64,000 nt of DNA from the NCBI RefSeq assembly GCF_910589235.1, contig NC_060956.1, positions 8,252,999 through 8,316,998 on the forward strand, in the 5' to 3' direction. Both the position numbers and the translations under genes were made by a program. Under the pieces are notes generated by a model. That model saw nothing but the letters and a program-made list of their open reading frames with translations. It searched no databases and was not told the DNA's origin. The stretch comes from Vespa crabro. Taxonomy: Eukaryota > Arthropoda > Insecta > Hymenoptera > Vespidae. Positions 42,036-54,700 of the stretch are shown here, in pieces (within the stretch, counting starts at the first letter, position 1; each line of letters opens with the position of its first letter).

Positions 42036-42551
42036 CGAATAATATATTTTAGAATAATATAATACGTATGAATATCGAATCAAAAATAGCAGATAATATA
42101 AAAAGACAACTGTGCCTAGAATAACTTAAAAGAAATAACGCGCTAGAATACTAGAGAAACGTATCCGTGTATTTTTTTTCAAAGACAAACATGTTAACAA
42201 AAAAACAAATCATTAAGAAATAGACGATAATAAAGATTACGTTATTCTGGATGATAATGTAATGGATAGATTATAAACAATAATATATGTCTAACTAAAT
42301 TTATTCATTATAGAAATAATTGTTTAAAAATCTATAGTTCATTTGTTCTTTCAAAGTGACGCAATACGTAAAAATTGGATTCAACTCACATACATCATTT
42401 TGTAAATTTGATGTAGCATACTTGCATAAAATCAATGCTCTGTGTTACTGGAGTTTAATTCGTAACTTTTCTTACTTATAATTATGATTTTTGCAAAGAA
42501 TACATCTAACATTTTTCAAAAGTTGAACAACCTTATATTGTATAAAATATC

Positions 42552-42650
42552 TTTATCTTTTGAATGGGACGTTGATCATCAAAATCGGACAAAAATTACA
42601 ACCATGAAAATTTATGGTATAATCCCTTGCAAACGCATAGAAAAAGAATC
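42552..42650. repeat. Unit H of the dispersed repeat family (copy at 42.6 kb)
   Basis: Aligns with 26364-26462: TTTATCTTT(T/C)GAA, GAT(C/T)ATCAAAATCGGA, AAATT(A/G)CAAC, CTTGCAAAC, AAAAGAATC. It follows repeat A copy 2 by about 1.2 kb, whereas at the first locus the gap is about 0.23 kb. Confidence 0.65.
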
Positions 42651-42788
42651 ACCCCTTTAATTAATTCAGACTTTTAATATATTAACTGTAACGTATCAGA
42701 AGAAGTCACAGAGTTTATATTACGCATTGACATTATACATTGTTCGATATACTATATTTCATGTTAGCTGTAATTCCATACGCATATA

Positions 42789-43013
42789 GTGTGTATTTTC
42801 AAACATAATTTTCTCGAAAACAGTAACAATAAGCCTTGGATAAAAAATTGTAGTTTACATTCTTTTTCTTTTTGTTTAATAAGGAATCACCTTGTGAACG
42901 ATATCACTATTAAAACTTCATTTTCAATATCGATACTTACTCCTGAGATATCTTTTACAGGTATATGTAATAATGTAAACGATTTACACATAATTCAATG
43001 GAAAACGAGATAA
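42789..43013 (+). pseudogene. Possible LINE (non-LTR) endonuclease fragment
   Basis: A 74-codon frame contains PWIKNCSLHSFSFCLIRNHL, then IKTSFSISILTPEISFTGI and NNVNDLHIIQW. The spacing resembles the APE-type endonuclease of Jockey/CR1/R1-like LINEs (S-E-T-W-L-K ... I-x-R-N-D-R ... G-G-V-x-I-x-I-K-x-x-x-x-x-x-I ... L-x-I-I-x-x-Y). The catalytic Glu before TW and the Asp after RN are not preserved. The similarity is from memory of the pattern and modest; a chance frame is possible. Confidence 0.3.
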
Positions 43014-43626
43014 TCTTAGATTGGGACATTTGTTAAAAAGGTATGAACATATTTTCTCGAAAGCTCGAAAAAGCCATTAAATCGTGAAAGCTCAATGAAT
43101 ATCTTCCGATAGCAGGAAGATCGACGAAGAGGAGTATTTACGTTGAGATAGTTTTAAGTAGAAGTTGGTTGGCTATACAACGTCTGGTAGGGAGTTGCAG
43201 ATCGATCGAATTTCATTGTAGCCGAAGGTGCCCGTAGACAGTTGGTAAATTTAAAGGACTATCTGGTAACCTTTGCGAACCATACACCCGTGAGGAGAAT
43301 GGCTACTCTACACTCGCCGAATTGAAAGTTACATAATTGATTTACTTACCTATCAAGCGTGCAAGCGATGCTACAGATGCTACAAAGTATTGTGTTAAAA
43401 CTATTTTCGCGATGATAGATCAGGGACAACTTGATCCAGATATAAGATTATCTATTTTAACAAACGAAGTCAGCAAACGATAACCACAGGAAGGTTGAAA
43501 TATAGGGGTTCATAAGTTCTCCCAGTTTTTTACCAATTAAACCAAATAAATGAATGAAACGTGGAGCTATATAAATTCTTAGGATGATTCGGAAGAAAAA
43601 TACTGTATATTCTTCGATCGTTTCTT

Positions 43627-43730
43627 CAAACTATTAATAAAGTATAAAATGGTTAAATTGATTTGTTCTGAAGTACGTCAAATTATTAATGAAGTATAAA
43701 ATGGTTAAATTGATTTGTTCTGAAATACGT
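43627..43730. repeat. Tandem duplication, 52-bp unit, two copies
   Basis: 43627-43678 and 43679-43730 are near-identical, differing at about four bases. The unit contains AGTATAAAATGGTTAAATTG. A local, recent duplication in non-coding DNA. Confidence 0.93.
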
Positions 43731-45243
43731 CAAGTACGTGCAAATGGATAAACCAAAACGTTGTCTTTAAAAAGTATGATTCCTTAAAATCGAGATAGAA
43801 ATATTATTCTGAAAGATGAATTTAATGTTCACGTTTAATGGGCATTTTCATCCTTCTCTCTTTGCTCTATTTAAAATCTGCTCAGTTTCAACGGTACCGT
43901 TATTTACCCCACGATATTTGTGATAAAATCATAACATCGTTCCGTAACATCGTAAGTAGCGATTTAATTTAACGCAAACTCTTATTCTCTCGCTACAATA
44001 ACATCGTACTTGTTAGAACGAAGAGAGGAAGGAGAGAGAGAGAAAGAGAAACAGACAGACAGATCGTATATGATCTCTTGGTCCATCCGGACGTTTTCTC
44101 CGAATTCACTACTCCCTTGAGTATCGTTCGTAGTCAGACTACGTGGTCAGTCTTCGGTCCATTTCGCCAATGGAAACGACTGACAGCGTGACTAACGTTT
44201 AATTGGCGGGCGGGTATTTGCATTCTGTCTTCTGTTTTCGTAGTTTTCCTTTTCCCCTCTCCATTCTCGTGTCCTTTTTCTCTTTTTCCCTCTTTCTCTT
44301 TACACACTTTCACCCTTGCCACGCCGATAAAAATTCAAAACAGTTCATTGTATTCAAATTTCGTCGTCGTTCCGATACCGAGCAGCCTGTGTTTTGGTAT
44401 AACGATCGGAACGTTCGCAATATAAAAGTTGACCGAAAGGGAAATAGGGGAGAGAGAGAAGAAGAGAAGGTGAGTTCGAAATGATCCCGAAGAGAATTCG
44501 AATCGAGTTAACTGGCCGTTCGTCGCGTAGTATGCAAGACCGTTCGATAGGACGAATCCTCGTCATTTTCACGCTCCGTCCTCTCGACGGAGATCAATGA
44601 TCATCCTCTCGATAGTTCTCGTGGCTGCGATTTTCAATGAACGTTTGTATATACAGTTCCTCTTTCTATATCTCGACGAGAATAAATTGCTCTAGCAATT
44701 TCGTTGTCATATACACGAATGGAGCAACGACGATCGGTTCAATAATCATTTCATCGATTGCAATAACTAGATCGAAGATTAACTCGATATTTTTTTTCTT
44801 CTTTCTGAAAAAAGTACGATAAAAATAATTAAAAAAATAAAAAAAAAAGGGAAAGGGAAATACGCGGAGAAATAAGAGAAACAAATGGCTTTCGAATTTC
44901 CAATGATTATTTCACGGGCCGGTATTCGATTTCGTTAAGCTTTCGAGCATTTAAGGATGACGGCCTGACAGTCGGTAAAGAGAGGAAAGGAAAGAGAGCT
45001 TCCTTGCTTGAGAGGATGCCTAAGGGAGAAGGAACAGTTCTCGAGAAAGCGAAGGTGGACAAGGTTTAGGCACGGTCGTCGTTTACGCTAGAGCGATAGT
45101 GTGGCCGCGTTGGTTTGAGTTCGACGAGTGAAACAGAAATAGGCTACGATAGAGAGAGAGTGTGTGTGTGTGTATGTGTGTGTGTCTGTGTGTGTGTGTG
45201 AGAGAGAGAGAGAGAAAGAGGGAGAGAGAAAGAGAGTGAGAGT

Positions 45244-45275
<32 letters not shown>

Positions 45276-47033
45276 GGGTTGGACGGGTTGGGTTCGCCGG
45301 CTTACCGCTATTGATTTTTCCCGCCAGACTCGTGGCTTCCTCGTTGCACCTTTGCTCCTCTCTCTCTCTCGTTCTCTTTGACATGAACGCGCGCGCGCCT
45401 GTCCTGCCTCTGTCCCTTGCTCTCCGGTCGCCCCTCGCGGTCTTCCTTGTTCGTTCTCTCCCATTTTCCACCCCTCATTCATTCTCTCTTCAACACACTC
45501 ACATCCGGAAATAGCTTCTCTCTTTCTATCTCTTCCCTCTCTAACTACTCTGGACCTTCGATGCTCTCGTTAGTTGTGTGTAAGTGTTGCGTATTCACGT
45601 TCAAACGCACGTGCACGTACATGTACATTCTTTCATTCACTCTCACAAAATTGGATATGTATGCGTACTTACATGCATAATGATGTATGTACACAAACGC
45701 AGCATTTTTTTCAGTAGTAGTGCGCACACGTGCACGAGTGGCAGCATTCTCGGTAGAGAGAGAGGGTGTAACGACGAGAAGCTGACGATGCTGATTCTCT
45801 CGCCTCGCTGAGGTACAGCCGGATCTCTCGAGATCTTGTCTTCTTCTTCTTCTTTTTTCTACAGAAAAAAAGATCTCCGAACTCGATTCTTTTATGCTCG
45901 ATTGTCGGTTGCGAGAAACAATGGTCACGTCACGTTTATCGAGGTTATCTGAGAATATTAATCTTCTTCGAAAGGATATCTTTAACTGGTTTCACTGGTA
46001 TCCAACGTATCTGCATTTCTCCGCAAGAATATTTAGTTTATAGGGGATACAGTTTCGTGCAAACCTGTCTGTTATTGATCGATCCGGAAGCGAAACGAGA
46101 AAAGCAAAATCCGAAGCGACGCGGAAGTTTCACCGTTTCGAAAAGACAAGAAATTCCTTCAGGCGAAGTCAGCAGCCACTGCGCAAACCGATATTAACAC
46201 TCGATTGTAACATTATCGGAGAGTTTGCCACCTTCAACCTATCTGTCGGTTAATCGAATCCAGTCTAGACCGTTTATCGGCTTCTTTAGTCTTCTTCCTC
46301 AAATGCCTTGAAGAGAAGCTCACTCTTTCATGATTTGTTATCTTCCAGTCGAAATGACAGATTTCGGAATGCCTTTTGACGTAATATTCGCATAAAAATG
46401 GATAAATGCATATAAAGCGGACATCGTAAGCTTTCAGAGAATTAAGTTTTTTTTTACGTCGAGCTATGGGTTGACTCTGAGTGACTCGCAAAGATAAGCT
46501 TCGTTCGCTAATGAAAAGCTTTCATTGATATTTCATTTATGAGATAAACGATTATAGTTAAGAAATACAAAATGAGACAAAAATTTGGGCAGGTTTACAG
46601 AATTTTCAACGTCTTTTTTTACATTCTTCATTAACAATTAATTATCCAAATATTTCTCTTTTCGTTCATTTCCAATAATTTTTGCAATGATTCCGTTTTA
46701 TCTCACAAGATAAAGATAGATATTTCGTATCTCGAAAACGAGGTCACAGCTTCCAATACTTTTTGTTTAAAAATTAACGTTTAATATCAGGCATAGTAGC
46801 AAACGTTTGTGTGCTGTCGGATGGCTTTCTACAAAATTTATTTCATTTTTATAGGTCAGCTTGTACGAAAGTAATCAAAGCAATTTTAAAAAAGTTTATC
46901 TTAACGATCAAGTGTCGTTTATTGATAATATTAATCTGCGTTTTTTATATTTTAATTCAATTTTAAATTTATATTGTTATAATCGATGTTTCTCGTCAAT
47001 ATTGAAATTGTTATAAGTAGTAACGATATAATC

Positions 47034-47077
<44 letters not shown>

Positions 47078-48239
47078 TAAGCATAATAGTTCTTGTAATG
47101 TTTTGTTCACAGAAGCGAGAATTTTGTTTTTTTGTATATATCTTTATAATCGTCTTCGCTCTTTGTTTCTTGTCCGCTTAGCGTTAATTAGATTAGCGAT
47201 TTAATAGCCGAGAGAAAAGAACGTTTATCCTTATTTTTTCATCTCCCCAAACAACACTCACGTCTAACATAATGGTAACACTGTACGTCATTCTAAGTTG
47301 TTTGCACTATGCTAAATGAAAGAGATCTTCCGCAGTTTCCTGAAAGTAAATACTCGGGGGATGACTTAATTCAGTATACAGACATCATTAACAATAGAAC
47401 CTGCTAAGAAATGCAATGGACTCAAAAGAAAGTGAGTCCGTGGTTTCTTTTCTGATTTTTTCAAGCTGAGACGAAAAAAAGAGAGAAAGACGTTTGCAAA
47501 AATCAAACGTATTGAAATGATATACTTTTCAACGATGTAATGTTGTATGATTCGTTATGAAGTAAAAAAATGAGGTGACATTAAGAATTAATCATACGGA
47601 TGAAATAGAAGCAATAAGTCAGTAAAAGAGAGAGAAAAAGAGAGAAAGATACAAGCGAGTAAGATTCAAAGAAAACTCATGATCGTATATGTACAGAGCG
47701 ACTATTTAATATCACCCCTTCTTTTTCTCTCTCCTATCATGCATTCGGGAAATATTAGAGGCAGACGGTTTTTTCAGAGTGAAAGCAGAGGAAGAGGAAG
47801 GAGGAAGAAAAGAGCGAATGAAAGTAGAGTGTGTCATCTCTGCTTCGACCGAATCGTTATGAGTGGTATAGGTATAAACAAGCAATTCGATCGGACACGA
47901 TGCCGATATATGGTGCGATATTGCTAGAGGATAGAGCAAAAAATAGAGGCAAATAGATAGAGATATAGAGAATGAAGAGAGTATCGATATCGAATTTATC
48001 CCTCGTCCTCCATTTTTTCTTTTTTCTTTATCCGTCCACTTTCTGCTTTTGCTACACCCTCACCTTCACCTCTTATTGCTTCGGAATTCCGAGAGCACCT
48101 CAGAAAGAGAGAGAGAGAGAGAAAGAGAGAGAGTGGGGGAGGGTCAATGATCTCTCTAGGGATTTTCAGAGTTCCGACGAGTCGAAGCACCGTCGGGACT
48201 CGTCACGACTCAATTCGCTGCCGCGATGAAAAAAAAACA

Positions 48240-48274
<35 letters not shown>

Positions 48275-48460
48275 CTTCTCATGACGGCCAAAGGTGCTCG
48301 ACTTCCACCTATTTTGATCTACATCGTGCTTTGTTGTTTTCTTTCACGCTTCAACTCTTTTTCTGTTACAGGGTGTACGATTTTGAGAACATATTCTGCT
48401 GATTGCGAGGGTAGATCTCCTGTGAATTTAAGTTTTTCGAAACAGAAACATTTAGAATGA
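43731..48460. other. Rbp6 intron 2: CpG-richer block at about 44.0-45.8 kb, otherwise AT-rich
   Basis: The block at 44.0-45.8 kb is the most GC-rich part of the intron after the promoter island. It contains a TCAGTC initiator-like site at 44147 and a GAAGAGAAG-GTGAGTTCG donor at 44470, giving a possible alternative first exon (see findings). It also holds TG/GA tracts at 45151-45275. Farther on are a TA tract at 47040-47074 and GA tracts at 48103-48133 and 48241-48270. TACAGGGTGTACGATT at 48367 resembles transposon ends. No known protein frame. Confidence 0.45.
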
Positions 48461-48737
48461 CTTTTTAGAACATACAACATTTTATATAACAATGAACATA
48501 CAATTTCTGCACGAAGAGAAATACAAAAATATGAAAGTATCACTTTAACATTTATATTCCTAATGAATTAATGGAATTACTTTGGCAATCGACGTTTAAT
48601 TACTTTTTAGAACATGATTTTTACAATTGAACATACATTTTCTGCACCAAGAGAAATACAAAAATATGAAAGTATCATTTTAATATTTATATTCCTAATG
48701 AATTAATGTAATTTCTTTGGCAATCGACATTTAATTA
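48461..48737. repeat. Tandem duplication, ~140-bp unit, two copies
   Basis: Copies run from about 48461 to 48601 and from about 48603 to 48737. Both start CTTTTTAGAACAT and share GAGAAATACAAAAATATGAA followed by AGTATCA, then TTTATATTCCTAATGAATTA, then TTTGGCAATCGAC. They are only slightly diverged. Non-coding; they begin about 95 bp after the CAGGGTGTACG motif at 48369. Confidence 0.9.
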
Positions 48738-50483
48738 TTGATACTCGTAGCTTTGGCGAACGATCAGAGTTCTTTTAAAATTGACGAACTTTACTGGCGA
48801 ATAATCGTTTGGGATAATCGTCCGCAATAAATCAATCGAAGTTATTGGTACATGCGCTGATAGAACCAACGAAAAAGAAAAAGAAAAGAAAATAAAAGAA
48901 AGTTGTTCTTATAACAAACTTTATTAGCTTTGCGCATTACGTTTGACGATTTTTTTTCTTTTTTTTCTAGTAAATTGTCAGGACATAAGCCGAGTCGAGT
49001 GAACGAGTTCAGGGAGTGTGCTCTTTTTATTTATGTCATTTTTCTTCACGTATAAATACGAAGAAACTGCTCGCGTTTCTGCAGAAACGTTCGCATCTAT
49101 GTGTTTTCTTAGTATATTGTATATTATAAGTACACACGGCCACGTAGAATAGGTAACGGCGCATATTGTCGCAGAATGGCACGTATAAGTTAAACACCGA
49201 AGTTTTTCCTTCTTTTTTTTCCCTCCTTGAGCGCTTGCACTATTCTTTTACGAGTCGCTTGTCCTCTTTTACGTACGTGCGTGTGTTCCTAACGCTTCTT
49301 GACGCAGCCGGCAATCCCTAACTTTGTATACGTTTCTGTGAAAGGTCTATATATCTGCTATGCCACGTTGTATGTTAGTCGGTAGAGACTGAAAACTTGT
49401 AGTATAATTTTTCCCTTACGGAGACTACGACTTATGAGAATACCAGCATCCCCAATTACTTCTTTAAGTGGTGGTTTTTTTTTCAATTTTATATTCTTCT
49501 GTCGGTAGTTTTAGTTAAATCTTTTTGCTTGGTTCATTTTTCGAATCCGAGTTTGTCGTTTCTTCTCTTCCTCTTCTTTCCTTTCTTTCTTTTCTACATT
49601 ATTCCATGGTATCGAGGTTGCTAGTGAATTTTAACTAACCACTACGATGCATACATAAAAATTGCAAATGCCACAACTCGCACGCTATTAATTTACTTTT
49701 GAATGATACAAATTTATAGTATCGTGAAAGAAAGCGAAAAGAAAAGGTGATTATGATAAACATATCAATTGAGCCTCGAAAACTGATAGATATCATTTTA
49801 TCATTCGATCGTCTTTATTCTTCATTTCATAATAATAATATACGATCGAATAGTCAAGATCAATTTTTGAAATCCTTTTAATCATTAAAATCAATGAGAT
49901 GATGATCAAGCGCACTTAAGTCGATGAAGCCTAGGACATACGATTCTGAAGGTCCCTTTGACCCCTTTGCTCTAAGTCACGATTATCGATCTGTCATGAT
50001 GTACCCTTTGGGAACCGAAGGCTGTAATTATAGAGCGACAATCGTCCAAGCAACAAACGCCCTACGAAGGTTTATTCAATTTGCTCTGCAAGTGTAGGTA
50101 TACGTTACGGCGCAATCCAATTAACAGTTCGATTAAATAAACCGATAATTACCTGAAAATGGAATATATTTGCTGTACACTCTGATAAATTTCGCTTCCT
50201 CATATTAATATTCATTATCAGGATACCACATTTCGTTCTCGTTATGAATCTGATGACTCGAAATAATAACAAATCTCGAGAATGTAAATCGAATATGAAT
50301 GCACTCGAACGTTACCGACATAACGTAACGCAAGGATTATTGAACAAAAAAAAAAGAAAAAAGAAAAAATAAAATCGGAGGCAAAAATGGAAGAAAAAGA
50401 AAGAGGGAATAGACTCAATCGCTTTAGTCATGCATAAAATAACACATTCGCTATTCTATTTTCGATCGTATTCATCGAAGAGA
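48738..50483. other. Rbp6 intron 2: AT-rich, one short GC-richer segment near 49.9-50.1 kb
   Basis: No coding frame. GGTCCCTTTGACCC at 49951-49964 reads on the minus strand as GGGTCAAAGGGACC, a near match to a DR1 nuclear-receptor half-site pair. Such a motif also occurs by chance. Confidence 0.4.
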
Positions 50484-50617
50484 ACTTTTTCGATTCGATA
50501 TCCATAGTTCTTTTGTTTTTTATTTTTTTTTGTTTTTTCTTCTTTTTAACACTTTTTCGATTCGATATCCATAGTTCTTTTGTTTTTTATTTTTTTTTGT
50601 TTTTTCTTCTTTTTAAC
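50484..50617. repeat. Perfect tandem duplication, 67-bp unit
   Basis: 50484-50550 and 50551-50617 appear identical, beginning ACTTTTTCGATTCGATATCC and ending TTCTTCTTTTTAAC. Identity implies a very recent event or an assembly artefact. Confidence 0.94.
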
Positions 50618-51604
50618 ACGAGCAAATAATTAATAATCTTTTAATAACATACCTTCCTTTTTATTCTATCTTTTTTTTATATATCTTCGTGCTAATCTCG
50701 TAAGCCGAGGATTATTTCGAAATATCGGTCGTCGAAGGACCCATTATCTCTTGCACGAATAGGAAAAGCGAGTGATTCCGAAAGGCAGATGGAGCGGAAA
50801 AAGAATTTTAATAGGTACTGTAATCAAACTCAAACAAGTTCCGGTCTTGTTCTAACTTTACTAACCTCAGCAAGCCGTTTGCTCGCGGATGAACGCGCAT
50901 TAACGTTGAATATGCGCGTAGCTCAAAGAAATAATACGCGACGGAAAGTCAAGAGTCATTTGTGGCCGTGGAGTTGGTGGAAAGGACACGGAGGAGGTGG
51001 ATAAAAGAGGTGGCATGGTGTTTGGCTCTTCAGTTATATGTTCGCCCACACTTGTTCATTTGTTCGCCGGTAGTTCGATTCAACAACTATGACACCCCAG
51101 CCCACCCAGTTCGTAACATATATAACTATACATATACACATACATGCTTTTGTATATTCATATGTGGGCCATGCGTGTTTCTTCTTTCCTCATTGAAGTC
51201 TTTATGAATGAGTCATAATAAATGATGTTCGATGACGATTTATCATGTTTCTCTTCACTCGTTTCAGGTGGATGCCTCGTGAAACGTCTTGCGACGTTTA
51301 TTTATTTATTTTTTTTTATACTAAAATATCAGTTAATTCGTCTTTTTACTTTCGATGAATTATGTACTAATTTTCTTACATTTAATACTAAATGTAAAAA
51401 ATATTTTCATTTCTGTTTAAATTAACATTAAATTAACAGAGAAGTTGTTCTTTACCTAGTCATAGATGAACGAATGTAAACAACGATTCATTTTATTTAT
51501 CACTTATACATAAGCACGAAGTTAGTATGCAACTTTTTCGAGACGATAAGTATTCTGTCGATTATTTTGACTTCGTTACATCGCGTGTGACTTACTCTGT
51601 TTCA

Positions 51605-51800
51605 ATAGTTGAGAAATATAGGTCGACTCACACATTTCAGTTCATCGACCACAGTGATTAGAACATTATTGTACATAATTTAAATGTATACATTCACACA
51701 TCTCCATTCAATTTCAGTTTAGTCACTGATTCGTTGTATTTTCTCTGTGTACATGATCGTCTAAGATTGTTGTCAAGGATTTTTTAAACTGATTCTGATA
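51605..51800. repeat. Dispersed repeat B, copy 2
   Basis: Counterpart of 24775-24990 in direct orientation. The best-conserved piece is TAATTTAAATGTATACATTC (TACACGTTC in the other copy). Non-coding. Confidence 0.55.
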
Positions 51801-52675
51801 ATTTATTTATTTTTTTTTTATTACCAAAGCAATAAAAACATGTCGTAAATTCATAAAAATATTTTTGATATAGATGGATCAATATTTTCTAAACTATGTT
51901 CCGCGGAACATTTATCATTTTCATATGTTTTGTTTCACATAATTAAAATTTTAGAATAAATATTTATTTTGTTTTCTTAACTCTTATATTTACTTGCTCA
52001 ATTTATTTATTATTAACATCTATCTACTCTATAAAATAATCAAAATATTTCGTTAAAATTCGTGAAGAATTGTAAAATGTTTGATTATAGGAAAAGTTTG
52101 GGAAATATTGCTGTAGATGATTCAACGTGAAAAAGATACTTAATTCCGATACTTAACTAGATTTAGAAAGGGAAATTTTAACGTCAAAGATGCATTTAAT
52201 AAAACACAAGAGCTAACTAATCACAATCAAATGTTATTAAAATGACTGCTGAAATGTCACTTTTGAAATTAAAGATAATATTTGTTTGTGTGAAGCTGAT
52301 AACGGTAGAAAACTGATGTGTGTGAAAATCCTGAATATTTTGTGTACTTCGAGAGGAAAGTGGGGATAGGCGGAGCGATAGAAAATCTTCTCTTGTCCTT
52401 ATGCTGTCCCGAGGGCAAACTTCTGAGCTCTGTATAGTACATACTTATGAATGTGGTAGGAGGGGCAGAAACGAAGAGATGAAAAAAGAAATCAAATGAA
52501 AATCCCGATTTCGTTCCAAGGCGAACTGTCTAGCGAGTAGGGACAACGGAAAAGAATAGGAAGATGGTCGAAACGCAATTTAGGCGGGCGCAGATATAGA
52601 TGTCAAGATGTTTACTACTAGTTGGACTCGATCCAAGTTTAGCTCACTTACTAAGATTTCCATACGTGACTATCT

Positions 52676-52711
52676 CTCTTCTCTCTCTTTCTCCCTCTTT
52701 CTCTCTCTCTC

Positions 52712-52743
<32 letters not shown>

Positions 52744-52852
52744 TCTTACCTTTTTCTTTCTTTGATTCGTGTTCTCCAACTACAGAAACAGCAACTCGCG
52801 AAGTATCGTGAGATTTAAGATTCGAAGTTCGTTATTTCGCTGGATATTTGAG

Positions 52853-52898
<46 letters not shown>
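52676..52898. repeat. Opposed CT and GA tracts forming a potential long hairpin
   Basis: A CT tract (52676-52745) and a GA tract (52858-52898) lie about 110 nt apart. They are complementary on the same strand, so the intron RNA could fold into a duplex of roughly 40 bp with minor interruptions. Confidence 0.7.
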
Positions 52899-52900
<2 letters not shown>

Positions 52901-53819
52901 CGTTAATAATACTTCTAGTTACATGATAAGATCGAAATGTCCGTATTCTCTCGTTAGTATATTCTACGAAACTTTCCTTACGGATATCTACGGAGTCAAG
53001 AATACAGTGTTCGATTGTACAGCATTCTATATGATAAATTGGGGAACTCCGTTATGATTCTCGAGTGTTTCGAGTGTGATTCGAAGAAACAACGTGAGTC
53101 CTCCGGTTGAGGGTCTTCAGAGATCTGGATCCTTTCAGTTGAGAGGAACAAGAAGAACGAAAGGAAGAGAAGTTTCTCCTCTTTTTGCTCGATTTTACCT
53201 TCGATGTCTCTTTTCCTTCTTTCTCTCCTCTTTTTCTTCGATTCCTCCATCTCCAATTTCTCTACAGTTTCTCCATCCACTAACAACGATGGTAGGTGCA
53301 CCAACGAATTCTCTCGGAGAAATCTCGCCTCTCTTACACGGCAAACAAATATATACCCGACTATGAATCACAGCGACATTATCGTGCTTCCAAGGGAACG
53401 ATTTTTGCCCTATTTGACTTTGATTACAAGCCGTCTCGTGTTACGCGGCAGTCGGTTAGCCGTTTTAGTTTAACCGGAATAAAATCATTGCCAGAAATCT
53501 ACAAACTTTGGTGAAACATTTCGTGACTTTGTACGCGCTCGAGAATTCAACGGGTCTCTTTTTCACTTTCTTTGCGAACTTTGCCATCTCGTTTTGTCAC
53601 TTCCTTCTTCCAATCCATTGGCTCTCATTTGCTCTCGTTCGATCGCTACTATGGAAAACATCTTTTCAGCTACATCCTCAGCTTTTCTTTATTATCGAGT
53701 AAATACCGATTTCAATGGATAATCCTCTACTTCGAAATGTTTTTATGGAACGATAACGAGCTACTTCGTGTTTCTTCGAAGTTTCTGTCGTTTTGAATGA
53801 ACGATCTTTTCTCTGTTTT

Positions 53820-53905
53820 TTTTCTTTTTTTTTGTTTCTCTCTCTCTTTCTTTCTCTCTTTCTTTCTCTCTTTCTTTCTCTCTCTCTGTCTCTCTCTTTC
53901 CTCTT
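53820..53905. repeat. CT-rich tract with CTTT spacing
   Basis: A CTCTCTTTCTTT-type pyrimidine tract in AT-rich DNA. Nearby open frames of 60-115 codons on both strands are composition-driven. Confidence 0.8.
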
Positions 53906-54517
53906 CTTATCAAACGAAACGAAAAAAAAATTTGCCAGCAAAGTAGCGAGTCTCGGTCCGTTATCCACGAAATAAGGAATCCAACTACGAGCACGAATGG
54001 TCTTTCCCACAATTCGCTCGAGCATTATCGTGCACTTCTCTTGGAGTTTCGCGAAACGCGTTTCATGTGTCTGTATATATTAGCAGAAAAAAGAAAACAA
54101 AAATAATTCCGGTATCATGGCCGTACTGCGTATTGTGTATTATCTGATCACTCGTAACGGTTACGATCCAGTGTGAATTCAAATGCGTTATTTCGTTTTC
54201 CGTCCGTGGTTAAATGCAATTATTGTCTGCGTTTTGTCTTTCAAGTGGTTTCTTCAACATATAACAGAATAATTATTTCTCCTTGTCATGACTTTCGCTT
54301 TCATACTTATGAAATTGAGGTCGACTTTAAATCATTTGAAGAATCTAATTTGAACGCACTATTTTTCCAGAATAGGATCAAGTTTAATATCTAAAATAGT
54401 TTTTATTTATAAAACATATTCTTTTGATAAATAGTATTCTCAAGGATGAATAGATAAATTTTTAGCTATAGAGCTCTGTGGTTATCTTAAATATATTCAT
54501 TTTTAAGGAATAACAAT

Positions 54518-54700
54518 TCCCTATGTTCACTATATTTTAAATAGCTTTTAAAATTTCATATTTCGTCGGCTTATTCACCTTAGCAATATATTAACATTAT
54601 TCAACTATTAAATAGATGGGTAAATAAATAAAGTAATTGTATACATTTTTTATTAATACAATATACACACAATAATAAAATTTAAGTTAAAAATGTTTAT
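54518..54700. repeat. Dispersed repeat C, copy 1
   Basis: Aligns with about 55938-56080. Shared landmarks: TTCACTATA(T/C)TTTA, TAGCTT, AAATAGATGG(G/A)TAAATAAATAAAG, GTGTA/GTATAC, and TTTTTTATTAATACAATA. Direct orientation, about 1.4 kb apart. Non-coding. Confidence 0.6.

Noticed and set aside
45088..45514. Frames of 112-127 codons on both strands in the TG/GA block
   Set aside because: Composition is dominated by the microsatellite; opposite-strand frames of equal length argue against coding.
53678..54025. Lys/Arg/Glu-rich minus frame of 115 codons
   Set aside because: The charged stretch is the antisense of a CT tract.
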